Under the pieces are notes generated by a model. The model was not told the origin of the DNA, did not search any database, and worked only from the letters and a program-made list of their open reading frames with translations. From Toxotes chatareus (lineage: Eukaryota; Chordata; Actinopteri; Toxotidae): a stretch of 64,000 bases of DNA. The stretch spans positions 17,273,017 to 17,337,016 of the forward strand of contig CM028891.1 in NCBI GenBank assembly GCA_016801885.1. Reading direction: 5' to 3'. The first letter of the stretch is position 1; each line of letters opens with the position of its first letter. A program made the translations under genes and the position numbers. Positions 35,576-50,189 of this stretch are shown here, piece by piece.

Positions 35576-38500
35576 TCCCCATTAATTGCCTCTGAGTCAG
35601 CTGTTTGAGAGCCACCGATAAAAGGTCTGCTGAATGCATTAGAACTCCGGACAAATTTACATATATATGTGTGTCTGTGCGTGTGTATGGATAAAACATT
35701 GAATGGGACAGGAGTGAAAAGCTGTTTACAAGTGTGAACCCTGGAAGAGTGATGAAGTTGAACTTTTCAGCTTGATAAGATTTAGTATTGATGTATGTTT
35801 CCAGCCAGAAGAAAAATCATTCGTTCATCAAAAATGATTCATCTAAATGGAAATAGCAAGACGACGCTTTCTGTTATTACATACGGCAAAGTGTTAAAGA
35901 TCACTTAGATTTGTTTTGATAGAAGGTTTAGTGCTTAAAAGCAGTCAGAATACTCTTAAATGTCAACGTCTATTGGAGAACAATGCCAGTTAAAAGGTTT
36001 CTTTATTCACTTGACATTCAGATTTTGATTAAGCGTAACAATATTTAGGGAAGCTTTTATCCTGAATGCTGTAAAAGATGAGAACGCATAAATTTCTGGT
36101 TTCATTCAAATAAACCGTGGAGCTTTCCCTCCAGTGTTGTGCTACGTTACAAACCGCTGCGCCAAAAGTAGTGTTGTACTGTGGTATTGATTCTGTGGTG
36201 GTGGTGAGCAAGCACAATGGCAGAAACTGGAATTAGTAAACGAGGCAGGCAGCTTCTTTTCCTTAATTATGCCCGATCAGACCAGAAAGTAAGTTGGAGG
36301 AAAATTCATTTGAGCCTCCTCATGAAACACGTAGGGCTTCATATTTAGCAGCGTAATGACTGCATGCACACACAATTCAATGGAACACTGCGTGTCTCCT
36401 TTGTGGGGCAACTTGTACTCCCACAGAGCAGATTTACATAACGATAACTCAAGGTCAGCGCCGTCAGGATGACTCGCCGTTGGCCAGTGGCACAAATTTG
36501 CATGTAAAATTTGACCAAAGTTTAACTTCCAAGGTCTTCCAGGTCGTGGCTGGGCCATTACCTCTGGAATGGTTTCCTCAAAATCAGTTAAAATAACATA
36601 CGTACACCTTTAATTTTTCTAAGAATGCAGAAAAGAAATATACCTGCTGGTAGCTGGTACTATATACAGTATATACAGTTTTCAGCAGCAATAAGTATTC
36701 TAACAAAACTTCAGGACTTTCACTGAAGCTCAGACCAGTTAATGCCTAAAGTGTATTGTCAATGTGCTATTTCTTACCCAGAAGGCACTGTGTTATCATA
36801 TTCTGGACAATCTTTAAACAGCCATCGAATGATGTGGGTGGAATTAAGCAAACAATACTTTGATTTCATGTGCAGTTCTATCACTGTTTTTTAACTTGAG
36901 TCTGGACATTTTCTAAGTTTGGATTAATCGATGGGTGAGTGGTGACAACACCTGCCACTGCCCAGTCTTCAACAGCCCTTAAAGCTGAGTTGTCATGGAA
37001 ACCTGATGTGAGAATTCAGTCAAGGCATCAGGATAATAGTGAAAGATACTTGTGCCACTGTGCATCTATCAAGGGGGCAAAATGGAGAGATTTTGATGAG
37101 TTTCTAAGAAAAGACTATGAGCGCTTTCCATCGGGCCTGGAGAAATGGGCTTGAATGGAAACCATAGGAGCTTTCTGCCTCGTGGCCATTCATTCTGAGT
37201 AAGCATTTCAATCTCAAGACGGACAGTGGACGAATTACATATTTGAATCTTAGCGAGGAAATAGCTTGTGCTGACGTTTGAGCCCTTTTCAAAAATGGAC
37301 AAAGTAAACAACGATTGTTTAGCTCATGAATGAAGCACTTGCCTGACAAAATAAAATTGACTCACTTCTCCATGTGAACCCCGCATTACAGTTTATATAA
37401 ATAATATATATTTAAGCAAAGGGTGATTTTCTTAGTCTGTTATTTCAATAATTTCAATTTCCCAGGAAAAAAGTCAGTAAACATAACTGTAGTATGTCAT
37501 ATTTTTCCCCCTTAATTGTTGTAATCAATCAAATAATACTGGGTGGCTGCTGTAATATACACTGCAGAAAGCACGATGTCGGCTGTGAGGTCCATGGAGG
37601 TGAAATCTTGTCTGAGAGCAACATCTGCTGGTTTACTTGAGAACTGGTCTCACTGGAGCCTCACTGCAATGCTAAACTGCACAGATTGTACAGTACAGTG
37701 CACATTTACAGGGTGTGACATGTACTGTAAATACCAGGGTCTGGTCGCTATGGATTCTGTCAGTAATCCGCAACTGTAATTCGATGCAAAATGAAAGTAT
37801 GACCTGTGTTTTGAATAAGTTAACCTTGAGTGAAATCCTCTCGTCGCTCTGTTTGGAGATTCTGATCACTGAGAGTTATTAAATCTGAAAATATGACTTT
37901 TTCTGTCGGTAACATGCTTAACGAACGGGAACGCAGCCTTTGTTTGACTGGTCTGTTGTGAGCAGTGTGTGCATCCAATATGTCCCTGTGTTAACAGATG
38001 TTTCAACGCTGATTAGCAGGGTTGTGTAATCAGGCAGTCACTCACGACAGCTCTCCACTCCACACTGTCCACCGTCTCCACTCCACACTGTGGACGCTCA
38101 CAGTTCACAGCTGTTGAACTTAACAGTGGCCAAAGACGAGACGAAGAGATTTTTCTTTCTTGGGAAACATCAGGTAAGTAATAATAATAAGTAATAATTT
38201 TGTTTTATATTTATTGTTAACAAAAGGGAGAGAGAGAGCAGTAACTACAGAGACAGTACAATAAAACACTAAAAGGCCTTCGTGGTTAGGAAAACTTGGC
38301 AGAGAGCAAAAAGTTTGAGACAGTTTTGAGGAACTGACTCTTGCCACAAACACTCATCCTCCCTTAAATGCACACAGAGCTGATGGGCAAATGAGAAACA
38401 GCTGAGCAAAGCACATTAGGCGTGATCAGTTTCACCTGCACGGGACAAGAAACCAAAAGAAAATGTTCAAAAAACTCATTTGATCTTTTCTTAAATTATC

Positions 38501-38585
38501 TTCTGACTAAAAGTAAGAATCAAGTGCTGCCTGAGAGGTCAGGGAACTCTGTTTGAAGTTCTCGTTCTAACGTCACAGAGCTCAG

Positions 38586-38757
38586 CTGAAAGATACAAAA
38601 CAACCACAAGCAGATGCAAAAGGATCCAAAAGACAGGACAAACAATCACAAAGAGACAGAACAACGACAATAAGAGACTCAAAATGACTACAAAGAGATA
38701 CACGATCTCAGAGGGAAGCACATTTAGGACAGTGAGACTTAAAATGACCATAAAGAT
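38586..38757. repeat. degenerate tandem repeat of CAAAGAGA type
   Basis: Loosely repeated units of roughly 20 bp, such as AATCACAAAGAGACAGAACA and GACTACAAAGAGATACACG. This composition is common in fish genomes. The open frame across it (VVILSLLLSLFCLFVIV) is produced by the repeat. Confidence 0.6.
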
Positions 38758-41700
38758 GAAAAGGGGTCAGGCAAGCTGGGGTTAAAGACAGCTTGCATGA
38801 TTAAAACAGCTTGAGAATTAGCATCTGTTTAGCTTGAATGATGGACGGGGTTTGACATTGGGATTCTGTGTTTGCTTTCAGACACTATTAAGCACCAAGT
38901 CAGACATATTCGAGCTTTTAGGTTCCCATTTGTACAGTAATTACCGCTTCTGTCCTGTTGTGGACACTTTTAACATGTCAGAAAGTGACATCATTAGTCA
39001 CACTGCATGTGAATGTGACAGAAGAATGGACATGATGCAAGGAGAGGGAAAAGATAGCTCAATGACAGTAATCAGAAGTTGCCAGAACACAGGAAATGAG
39101 CTTTGTGAATCACAAAAGGAGGCGCTCCAAACCTCCTCTCTGGTTTTGAAAATGTTCTCATTTCTGGATTATGCTGGAATCATCGTGTGAACAGAAGAGC
39201 TGACAACCAGTGAGAGAGCATGTGGTAGTTTTGAATTACCGCCGACTTAAGGGAGCACACTCCAAGAGGTCCACCGTGGGATCCGGCAGCATCCAAGGCT
39301 GGCTCAGCACACTCCCAGCGATGCTTGAGAAGAGCAGCCTTTGAGCTCATAGGCCCAGCTGACTCACAAACTCTGGCACAAACACGAGGAGAAGGAAGAA
39401 GGTCACATTAGAAACCAGAGAAAAAGTAGAAGAAGGAAAGAAACTTCACACTTGGTTTTATAAAGTGTAAAAAAAAATATCCACACTTTCTTCTCTGGCC
39501 AGTGTTAAGGTCATGCATGAAGGTTCACATCTCAGCAACCAAAGGATGTGATACATTTTTTTTTTTAGATTTCTTCTTTTTTGCGACGGCACAGAGCAAC
39601 AGACAGAGGAAAAAGGTTTGCAGAGAACACATACCATGAAGTGTACAGTCCAAAGGAGGAAACATGATAACTGGATCAAATAACGCAAACTTAATAAGAA
39701 TATGAATAACTCAAGGATGAAAATATGTGAGTACACATATTTCTTTGATTCATCCCTCTCAAGTTTGACTCAGTCTCATTTCTCACAGACCACAAAAGAA
39801 AAACACATTATTTGGCAGTTTCCACTGCAACAGTGACAACTTTGTCTCTGTTAGTTCAATCCAGGAGTAGAAGACAACGTCAGTGCCGTTACTTATTCAG
39901 GTGACACTGTGGCATTGAGTGGAGTGAGTGGCACTCTACTCACTTCAGTGTTGCTTCATATATTCTTTACTAAGAAGATGGTACTTATTGTGCAGCCCTC
40001 CGAGTTTTGCTGTACCTTCAGAAAAAAAATCAAATGTGAGTTTATCACAGGTGAAAGAGCATTTCACATGTGAAACAGTCTCACAGTTTGATGGCTGTCC
40101 CCACCTGTCCTTCGCCGTCAGTCAGACCGTACCTATCCACTCTATGAACCTCCGGTATCTACACGAGGCAGACGAACCCCTGCCAAGATCAAAAGTTGCA
40201 TCTGTGATCTTTTTCTGCAGAGTCAGCGGCTCACAGATTCAGGATTCCATCAGCTGGCTGTGAATCCAACATCACAATGTCCCAAATCTGCCGACATTCA
40301 TTTTTTAAGAGTCGACGTGGTTAAAGCACTCTTGAAGCGGTGCGTCACATTCTCACCACAGTTCGACCTTGTTGCTAAAAGTCAGCTCTGCGCCTTTTCG
40401 GCGGGATAAGCAGCCTCATGTAGGATTTATGCCTCATGTAGACATGAGAGATGAATCGCCTTCTCTTGTCCTGTGTCTCGTCAGCATCTATTTTTCATGT
40501 TGACGCCCTGACAATATGCACAAACACCAATCAAGGATCATCTACAAGTGAAGCAATCACGGAAAATGGCAAGTCTGCACACAATACGAGATGTTGTCTC
40601 AACAAGAAAACAGCAACTGGCAGAACACTGACAGAGTGGAGATATAAATATTTTGCCACAAATGAACACCAGAGGGCAGTGTAGCATGCTTTCTTTCCTC
40701 CACCTCATGGCTTGGACTGACGGACAGCAGTTAAGAGCAGTAAGATATTCCCGGCAAAGAGAAAACTGCCAATGAGTTTGAACTGATAAAGTGCCACACA
40801 GACTTTGCTGAGAGGAAACAAGGATTTGCTTAAGTCACAACCTTCTTATTCCAGTGTATGTTAAAAAGGAAAGAAAGAAATTAAAGAATAAACATGCACA
40901 CTTTGCTCGCACAGCCAGTTGGTCTATAAAAAAAATATTTTATGCAACTTCCTGTTGTGCTACCATCTTTAAATGGAGCGTGCTGATTACTGTAGGCTCA
41001 CAAAGCATGTTTTGATTCAGTACAATTCTGTGCGGGGGGAGGGTATTCAACTCCACTGGGTCATACAGTATTCATTATCTTTGGATGTGCTTTGTGTCTG
41101 CCTGGTGAACCTCGAGTTCACATGTGTAATCTGTCTTGCATTAGGGCCCTCACTCTGCAGAGAACTCACCCGTTCAAAATCGAATCACACATGCTGTAAG
41201 TGCGGAAAGTGAAATTCAGATCTGCCTAATACGATCGGTCTGGCCAGTCTGTGAAACTGAGAGAAACCAAAAACTATGACAGATCAAACGAAAAAAAAAA
41301 AAAAAAGATCTAAAAGGAGATGTGGATTTTTCTGGGCAGACGTTTGCTGCTGCTCAGAGGACAGCTCTGCCCTACAAAGACAAAATGCAGTGACCATGGT
41401 GTGAACACTGTGTCACAGAAATTTGCAGAACTTGGGCCAAAAACAGCATTTCATTACAGACAAATTTATTTAACCAGCAACTAAACAACTGAGATTCTCT
41501 GTCTCACTGCCTGAGCGTTTCGAACTGTCAAAATATTGAGTGATGTCTGTGATAATGATTAACAGCCCAAAAAAAGGCATAAAGTTGCATGTTTTTTCCA
41601 AGTTGTCGGCTCATAAATCATTTTTATATCTGTTACAAACACACATAAGTTGCAAACTCTTTTTCCAAAACTAATTTTGGACAGACGCTGCTCTCTACCA

Positions 41701-42230
41701 GACAGGAAGTGTCCATAGTTTCTCAGTCACATACAACAACAAATCTGTGTGGTCTCAAATACGGTGGAAGCAGACTGTTTTCCTTTATCACAGCTTTAGT
41801 TTGTGTATTTACACACACGTACCGAGCCGGTGTTTGGAGCAGTTAGAAGAAAATGAGGGATTTAAGAAGAGAAACAGAAAGCAAAAAACTAAGACAGACA
41901 GATGGACAGACAATGAACAGGTGAAGGAAGGAAGCAGGAGAAGAGATGGAGGGAACCTGGTGCTCTGTGAAGGTGACCTGGGATTACTCTGGTCCTGTTC
42001 CACAATCTCATCCTGGTATCTGGAACTCATCGTCCAGCGGAATGAGCTCAGCTGTCCACATCCCTGAGTAAGTCTTCGGCTGAACCCCCCGACAATCTGC
42101 CAAGAATGTAAGCTGGGACAGAATATCGTAAAGAGTACGTTCTAGACCTGCTTATATGAAAAGTCCCCTGAGATTACTTATGATGTAATTTGGTGTTCTA
42201 TAAATTAAACTGGCTTGACTTGATAGAGGA

Positions 42231-42273
42231 GATATATCTATATCTATATATCTATATCTATATATAGATATAC
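42231..42273. repeat. TATC/TATA microsatellite, self-complementary
   Basis: Alternating GATATATCTATATC units ending TATATAGATATAC. The two halves are near-complementary, so it can fold back. Confidence 0.8.
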
Positions 42274-43009
42274 ACTGTACTAATCCACGCAGGCTGAGTG
42301 GGAAAGTTTGTTCTTCTTCTGTTTTGTTTTTTTGTTTTTTTCTGATCTTTGAGTCAAAGTGAATGAAAGAGAACAGCGTGCATGCTGGTATCTGAATTAG
42401 TGATGAATCGCCCTCATGCATGAAACACACATCAATAACAGCCTAATTTTTCATATGATCCATGATGATGAAGACACGTGGCTTTTTGAGAGGAGGCCCA
42501 TGTAGTCTGCACACTGCACTCAGCAGCTAAAACCTGTCCCAAAGTCAGTTTTCATTTCCAGTTAACTCCAGTGAAGCTCATGTGTCACCACACGCCACCA
42601 AAACAGAATCTCTCTTTTTTTCAGTTGTTCATGTAGTTAAAGAAGTAGGAGAATTCTTTCAACCCATACAGGAACACTGAATCCTTGTATCTGAAAAATT
42701 CAAAACCACAAATGGGGTTATGTGCAGTTAAGTTTGATAAGCTAAGTGTATCTGAAGTTAATGTAGGAAAATGAATTATTCAGATTATGAAGTGATTGCC
42801 TTAGTGAAATTTAGGTCCCACTGCTCATTTTGTTTAAAAATAAAAACCTAAGTTTTTTTTTTTTTTAACTTTTACTTTCTTTATGCTGAGAACAATTTGC
42901 AGAATCTGCCTCGTGTCAATGTCCCTCCTGCTTTCTCACACCACATGGTTGTCACTAATCTCTTAAGAGAAATAAACATGAACTAAATCTGGGACTGAGT
43001 CGAGACTAC

Positions 43010-43150
43010 GAAGTCAAGGTGGCCCAAAGGTTATGGCTTCTCTTATTGGACAGGTTTGACACCATGTGCTCATTAGCTTCTGTCAAAGTGTCCTTGAGTG
43101 AGATGCCAAACTGCAACTTGCCTACTCATCACAACCCACTAAGGATAAAA
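43010..43150 (+). mobile_element. degenerate SINE-like relic
   Basis: GTGGCCCAAAGGTTATGG followed about 55 bases later by CAAAGTGTCCTTGAGTGAGA and CCAAACTGCAACTTGCC matches the block order of the tRNA-derived fish SINE also seen at 17440-17650, on the opposite strand. The B box is lost. Confidence 0.45.
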
Positions 43151-43646
43151 CCATCCATTAATAACCTTCCAAAAAACAGACCCAGCAATTTTGACAAGGC
43201 ACAACAATACAAAGCTACCAAAAAAATCATGATTTAATCCCTCAACAATGAAGCCTGTCCTATTTAAGAATAGCTCCTCTAACTTGTACCAGCTGTCAAT
43301 CACTCGGGATCAGAGCATCAACTTAATGTGTAAATATAAATAAGAAATCAACAGATGTAATGGTGAGATACAACTGTAATTGGTTTCTTAAGATCAATAA
43401 TAAGCACTGATGAACTTAAGGAAAAAACACACTACAACAACATACATAATTAAAAAAAAAAACATATTTATCATATTGTTAATTAGTTATAGTGCTGTGT
43501 CTCTGTAATTTACTTGTGATACACTAAATGTCATCACACACACTCATTTCACGTGCACACAAAAACATATGCAGGCCCCAAAGAGCATTCTTAGTAATTG
43601 CAATTAAATTTGGCTGGAGTTAATGAGATCTCGCCCACAGTCACTC

Positions 43647-43671
43647 AAAAAAAAAAAAAAAAAAAAAAAAA
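43647..43671. repeat. poly-A tract, 25 bases
   Basis: The longest homopolymer noted in the window. No SINE or pseudogene body was recognised upstream. Confidence 0.9.
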
Positions 43672-43789
43672 GGAGTAACCGCAGATGTATTTATGAAACC
43701 AGATTGATTTGTTTAGCTCGGCGTGATGAAACCCGCCTGCCTTAGCTGGCTGCAGCCTGTATCAATCAGCCACGCTCACTGGCAAGGTA

Positions 43790-43970
43790 GAAAAATGGAG
43801 AGATAGGGAAACAACAGCAGGTAGCTGGGAAGAGCCAGAGCTGATGGAAGACAAGGGAGACTGAGTGAGAGAGACGGAGTGTTAGAAATAAAGAGAAAGA
43901 GTCTGGGAGGGAGGAGAGATGCTGAATAGATGGAGGCTGAGCAGGAGTCAAAGAGGTACTGACATGGTAG
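43790..43970. repeat. purine-rich GA tract
   Basis: Low-complexity G/A-rich sequence such as GAGTGAGAGAGACGGAG and GGGAGGGAGGAGAGATG. A second GA tract lies at about 55495-55560. Simple-sequence drift, not coding. Confidence 0.5.
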
Positions 43971-44946
43971 GAACTGAGGAGAGCAGGGATTTACATTTCA
44001 TTTGAATGGGATGATGAGCAGCGCAGAGAGGCGGGGAGATGGGACGGCGGAGCTCCCGAGGCCCTCCGGTGGAGCTGCGTTCAACATAAATACTTTGCCA
44101 TTTCAAACCCATCAATTCAAGGGGACACGCTCATCGTGCTTGTTTTTCACTCTATTCTGTCTCTCTTCAGCTCTCCATGCTGTAATTGCTTTGCTTATGC
44201 ACAGGCATGTGATGTGATATATGGAGTCTGCCTGTGTGCGCCGAAACACACTCACAGCCCCACTCCTGTTTGTAAGCATGTGCTTTAATGTGTGTGTTTG
44301 TGTGTTACAGCTTAAGGGCAGCTTTAATTAAAAAACAACTTCTTATTGTAATAGCTTTCTTGTTGAAAGCAGCAGCCTTCCGTGGTTGAGTCTTGATTAA
44401 TGAGATTATCGTACGGTCAGCCCCTTGTTGGTACCTCTCCCAAAGTACCGGCTGCGGATAAACCGCACAGCAGAGAAAAAGGAAAACAAAAGAACTTCAT
44501 ACAGCCTTTGGACACAGCACAACTTTGTGTCTAACGGATTCCTGTCAGCTCTGAGTGAAGGGACGACGAGATGGGAGAAGACCTTTACAAAAATTCATCT
44601 GCAGAATCTAAATCACTGCTTTTGTTCTGGTGGAAAAAAAGAAAGAAAAGGGTGTGCATATTTGTTTCTGGGTTTTGAATCTGAGCTTTACAACCATTAA
44701 AAAAAAAAAAAAAAGACTGAAAGCTAATGTGTTGCACCCAAGCAAGGTCAGAACATTCACGCACGATCTGATTTCTGAATAAAGTTCTTTTACTTAAGGA
44801 AACTGTCTGATTCATTTGAATGATCTGTCCCTGCTGCTCCCAGGTATGTAAAGGTGGGGCGACTCTTTGAATGGACTTGGAACACATGGCTGTGAATAGG
44901 ATGGCGAGTTGAAAACAGCTTCAGGACCAAAGCCTCTTCATGTTCC

Positions 44947-44972
44947 CATGCATCATGCATCATGCATCATGC
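44947..44972. repeat. 7-bp tandem repeat (CATGCAT)3.7
   Basis: Three perfect CATGCAT units and a partial fourth. CATGCATG-like sequence resembles an RY motif but is a simple tandem repeat here. Confidence 0.85.
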
Positions 44973-47900
44973 CGGTCTCTTATTTCAAAAATCATCTGTG
45001 CACCTTTCAAAGAATGGCAGACGTCTGAGGAGGAAATCAACATCGTTCTGACAGTTTGTTTCTTCTCTGGACTCGAGAGGGAGAGAAGCTGGACACGAGC
45101 TGAAAAAAGTCAGCTCAGACTTACTGACTGTGCACAGTTACAGACTCCACACTCAGCTACAGTAAAAACATTTATCCTGTTATGTTTTCAGTGGCTGCCA
45201 GTTACTACAAAAAGGAATCCTCTAAAGCACTTAAACACAATACCAAAAACATGCCAGATCATGGCTGAATAATTTGGCAAACAGCTAATCATGGTGGCAA
45301 CAAACAGAAGCGGTGTATTCAGCCATAATTTGGCTAAAATATCACTGCTTGGAACACAAAGTGTGCATTTACAAATCTCAGTGGTTGTTTTGATGTGTTT
45401 CATATTGTTCCTTTAATCTGTGAAACCCAACGAACATGGTGGGACGTGACGGCAGTTTCATAACGTCCCCCGTCGCCCAGAAACCAACTAGCACACACAG
45501 AGGTGAAACCCTGATTGATCGAGTCGATCAACTGATTGGTCATTCAAGGGGAAATCTATCAGCAACAAGGAATGAATAGTTGGTCGTTTTGCCCTGAGGT
45601 TCTCTGACGGTTAACTAGCTGACAGAAAAAAATGGAAGCAATCTGATAAAACACAACTCAACAAATATAAATAAAACAAATTCTAACAGGTTTATGATTA
45701 ATCAAATCACATGAGACCAACTGGCATAGACTGAACCTGGGGCTTTGGGCAGTTCAGCCAAAGGTAAATCCTGATGTGGACCACACTAAGTGTTGCCTTT
45801 TAACTTTAACGTCCATGTGTTCTCCATCTTCTGTATCTCTGACAACTCAAAAGCAAAGGAAGTCTGATGTTGTCTCAACAGCAATGACACAAATGAGAAA
45901 GGTTCCGACATCAGACAATGCAGCCTGGATCCTAGAAAAACTGAATCATGAAATCAGGTGGGTAGTGCTTTGGAAATGAAGAGTCTAATTTTGGCTGCAA
46001 ACAGAAAAAGAGACCAGTATTGAGTTTCAACAGACTTTGTCCTGCGTGAGATTTCCTAATACTGATACATTAATTCTAAGAACAAGGGCTTTCAGCTAAC
46101 AGGCATTTTGGTAGGAACTCAATCATTTGTCTGGCTCCAATTTCTCCAGGCGAAATTGCTTCTCTGTTCACACACTCAGTGTTTGGAAATGGACTGCCTT
46201 GTGTTTGTCTCTCCTTCTTGGGTTAATAAAGAGGTACACTGTCTGTTTTGTTAAAGGGCATTTTTTGAATCAGTAACTTTGATTGTGATGTTTGCAGACT
46301 TCTGATCACTTTAAGAGTGAAATGAAAGAAAGTTGCTTATTTTAATATTTAAAACACCTTTTCAGTGATTAAACAAGGAAACTAAAAACTAAGTCAAAAA
46401 ATGATTGATTTCTTTTTAACATTTCATTGTCACCATCTTTAAGTAGTTCAGGGCTCTGACTTTAGGTATTTTCATTCACCATAGCTTCTATCTGACAAAT
46501 GAAATTAAAACCTGCCAGGATTAAGGAATGGTGTCTTCTGAAAATCCTTCATCTCGCATGAGAAAGCAGCAATTTTTCCTCATGCTGAGCCACATAAATT
46601 AATTAGATCAACGGCCGGTCAGAAAGTACAAACGGAAAATGTCTTTGTACAAATTTCTTTTCCCCACACGTTTAGTTGAAATCACTTTTACAGTTGAAGG
46701 AAAGAGTCAACTCACATTCAAACCTCTGCCTTCCTTCTTCAAATATACTTCAACCTCTGGGCAATGAAAGCCACGGTCCCCCATGAAAGACCAGCACACC
46801 AGGGTGCCCAACGCCATGAAATACAGAATATCTTTAAAAGCCCTCCTTTCTCTTTCCATGCCCCCAAAACCTATAAAGGTTTTGTCAGCTGACTGCCTCA
46901 AGACCTGCTCCATTTCCTCTTCTTAGACCCGGTAGACACTATGTCAAGATTATACGCTTTTGAACTGCTTTAATTTTCATGACTCGCTTCTGTGCTTATG
47001 GAGCCTCAAAACCAGCAAAAAGGCAGCAGAAGACTGCCTGAGGAAATAATACTATTACTTAAAAAAATTTAAATGGAGTGTAGTGACAAATATAAACACT
47101 TTTCCTTTAACCTCCAGCTGATGAAATATTTCCCCTCCTCACCAATCAGTTGATAAATCAGTCAGTGTTGAGGAAAGTAGAGTCACAGCCCTCACAAAGA
47201 AGAGACCTAGTGGGGATACTGTGCAGGTTAACACGGCCACAAGGCAAGTCAGAAATCCAGCCTGAATTTTTACGCAGGCAGCGTGAAAAGCCATTGTTTC
47301 GTGACCGGAGCAGGACATTTACTGGTGAAAATGCTGGGTTCATGGTGAGTGGGCTGGGCGAGCAAGGATCAACGCCCTCCACCGTGGTGTCTCACGCTCA
47401 TACTACAGTTTATTAGATAACAGATTATCTCATCGAAGCCCAGAGGGTTTAGTGTATATTACCAAGCTTGGATTCAGTGGTGGATTCACTGGACAGCCAC
47501 CAGTTTGTATCATGAAAATCCCATCTGGAGACAGCAGGTGAGTTCAGCCTAATTCAAGGCTTTGTGGGATTTGAATTTGTTAATTGACGTGCTCCCTGAA
47601 GGTTTCTGAACAATCGCCATCTTGAAATTAAATTTACGGTTTTCGAGTCTTAAAATCATGTTGTTGTTTTTTTTTTTCTGGACTGGAAGTGAGAAGTAAT
47701 CTGGATGAAGATGAAAATGAAGATGAAGGAACAGAAATAAAACAAATTATCTCACTTATCTTAAAAATGATTGTTTTGTTGGCATGATCTTTTATAACGC
47801 CGGCCGTCCTCAACCTGTGTGACACAGCAGTTTACATTTCTTTCACATTCTGTTTAGCCTCAGCATTAAAGCTCCCTTTCTCTTGCCCGCTCTCTCCCTG

Positions 47901-49690
47901 ACATTTATTTTTCTAAGGCCACTTTCAGTGTTTGAGATTTTTTCCGCTTTTGTTATCCTTTTGTCAAGTTTGGAGTCAAAGTTAACCAAAAGGAAACTGT
48001 AGTGAAATGTCGAGAGGTGAGAGGCTCAACCTTTAGACATTTACAGAGGTAATCAATCAGGTTGACAGTTATGCCAAGAACACCGCTCGGGTTGCCGGAT
48101 GCTTGTAAGAGGCAGCAGCACTGTGCCATGTAAGGAAGCAGGAGCTCTCATAAAAGTAATTAATTTCAAAACATCATCATGGAAAAGACCAATTAAGAAA
48201 AAGGTTATATCATGAGGTCAATGCTTGGCCTCGCTGCTTGATTACGGGCTTCAGGAACAGAGGTGCAGCCACTTTTATGTGTTATTAGTTTGGCTGGGCA
48301 GGTCATAATGGTCATCATCAACATGCTATAAATCAGCGTGGGTTACATACAGGCAGGATATGGACGCAGGGACAATTAAAATAACAAATGCATGATCATG
48401 GACATTAATAAAAGAAAGTGTGACCACATGACAGCTGTGAGTGAGGAGGCTTCAGGACGACCTCTTTTCATAAACACACACTGTCCTCCTGGAGTCCGCA
48501 CAGGAGTTTACAAGACTTTGTCAAAACTGTCGTCCACAGCTCAGACGTGTTTTCTGTTGCATTATCTTTTCAACTGGAGGATCGACAGGAAGCTGACTGA
48601 CTGACAAGGATTTAAAGACCTTTTTCAGTCTTGGTGAATTTGATACTCGGTTTGTGGAAACTGTCCTTCGGCTGTTGCTGAGATGATTTTAAGGGATTGT
48701 CAACATTTTTGCCAATCCGCTCAGCATCAGTGTTGTGCCTGCTGAGCTGTAGCCATTAGCTTTGCTTAGCATAAACAAACAGAACAGAGATTTGTGGTTT
48801 CAGGGGATGTCATGATGGCACATTTCCTGCCGACAGCTGGGAGCAACAACCTGGAGCCACTTGGTTCTATTGTGCCGGCACAGAGATCATCCAAACCTGT
48901 ACACACCTGTACAGAATGCCAAGAAAAACATAACTCTGCTAACGTAACTCAGCCAGCTTATCTGCGTAGAGATAAAACGTGAATAATCTTTTACTTCACT
49001 CCACCAAATTTATCTGAAAGCTAAAGTTACTTCTGACTTTGCAAATTATGATTTCTAAAACCTCTAAAATTTGATGCAATGTGATAGTTTAAACTATGAT
49101 CATATCACCAGAAAAGGAGCCATTCTGCCCAGTGAGTACTTTTACTTCATTTTATTGGTAATACTTCTGTTTTTTTTTTCTTAAGTAACATTTTTGAATC
49201 ATTTCAGTGCCCTCGACATGTTTCCACCCTAAAACTAGGAGAACCAAGTATAAACACACAAACCACTGGCTTTACCTCTGTAGCTGTACAGTTCTGAGCC
49301 CAGCACTGCTGTGGGATCCATCCGTAAGCAGCTTTTGTTGTTGATTATAACATAACCTTTGAAGCCAAAGCTTATTATTTTTGGTAGCATCTCAAAACTC
49401 ATAAAAACATGTGGGAACCTTCAAATCCCTTTCTCCCACTGCAGCCGCTTCCAGACATTTCCCTGCCGTTGCTGTGTTCTGATTGGTGGCTGATTATTTT
49501 GACTCAAAGTAAACCTGAAACAAAAAAATAAAAATAAAAAAGGCATTTCACTGCTTGTTGTCTAGGGAAACTAAACTTTGATCTGATTTTCAGGTGAAAG
49601 TCAGATCATGTCTGGGTTACAAGTCAAAGTTATTGAAGACAAAGCTGTGTTACGGGTCCCAAGACAGGTCCCACAGTAACAATATAGAAT

Positions 49691-49762
49691 CCTGTAGAAC
49701 ACAGAAGAAAGGTGAGCAGCCAGAATGAGACGGAGCTATCTGTGCGTCGTCCAGGTTGCTTC
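49691..49762. repeat. 72-bp direct repeat, copy A
   Basis: It matches copy B (50376-50447) at about 64 of 72 positions by hand alignment, with no gaps; the flanks are unrelated. Both copies contain AAAG|GTGAGC, a good splice donor sequence on the plus strand. The origin is unknown: a local duplication or two insertions of one short repeat. Confidence 0.75.
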
Positions 49763-50189
49763 TTATTTCCATTGTACAGTAAAACAAATAAACACATTAA
49801 CAGAATTCCCCTGAGAGTCAGTTTCTGCTTCAGTCCATAACTGTAGCTCAAGTGCATGAAACATCCAAGAATATCAGCACTTTGATAGCACTGCACAGAA
49901 TCCATTTACAGCCATATCTATCTCACATTTCTGGAGTAAATCAAACAACATTCCCATACACATGATCACACACAAATAAGTGAATCAAAGCTACTACAAC
50001 AATATAATGCAAGTCACCACAGTACCAAACTGTATCTATAACCAGCAATCACTAAAGTGCGTAAGTACTTAATAATAAAACACCTTAATTTCCCTTTAAA
50101 CTGTCACAGCTCTCTTCATGTACAGGAGACCAAATAAAACAGTGTGCAAAACAAATTCTTAAACCACAGCGACCTGCCTGCAAGACAAG

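Larger units (their letters stand above)
30950..43000. other. gene-poor interval
   Basis: No gene recognised apart from the candidates at its left edge. It contains the hairpin cluster (32377-32503), a Tc1 relic (35300-35575), a CAAAGAGA repeat (38586-38757) and microsatellites. Open frames are short, and their translations look random. Confidence 0.55.

Noticed and set aside
44947..44972. CATGCATG elements as regulatory sites
   Set aside because: They are a 7-bp tandem repeat; the RY motif is a plant feature and not meaningful here.
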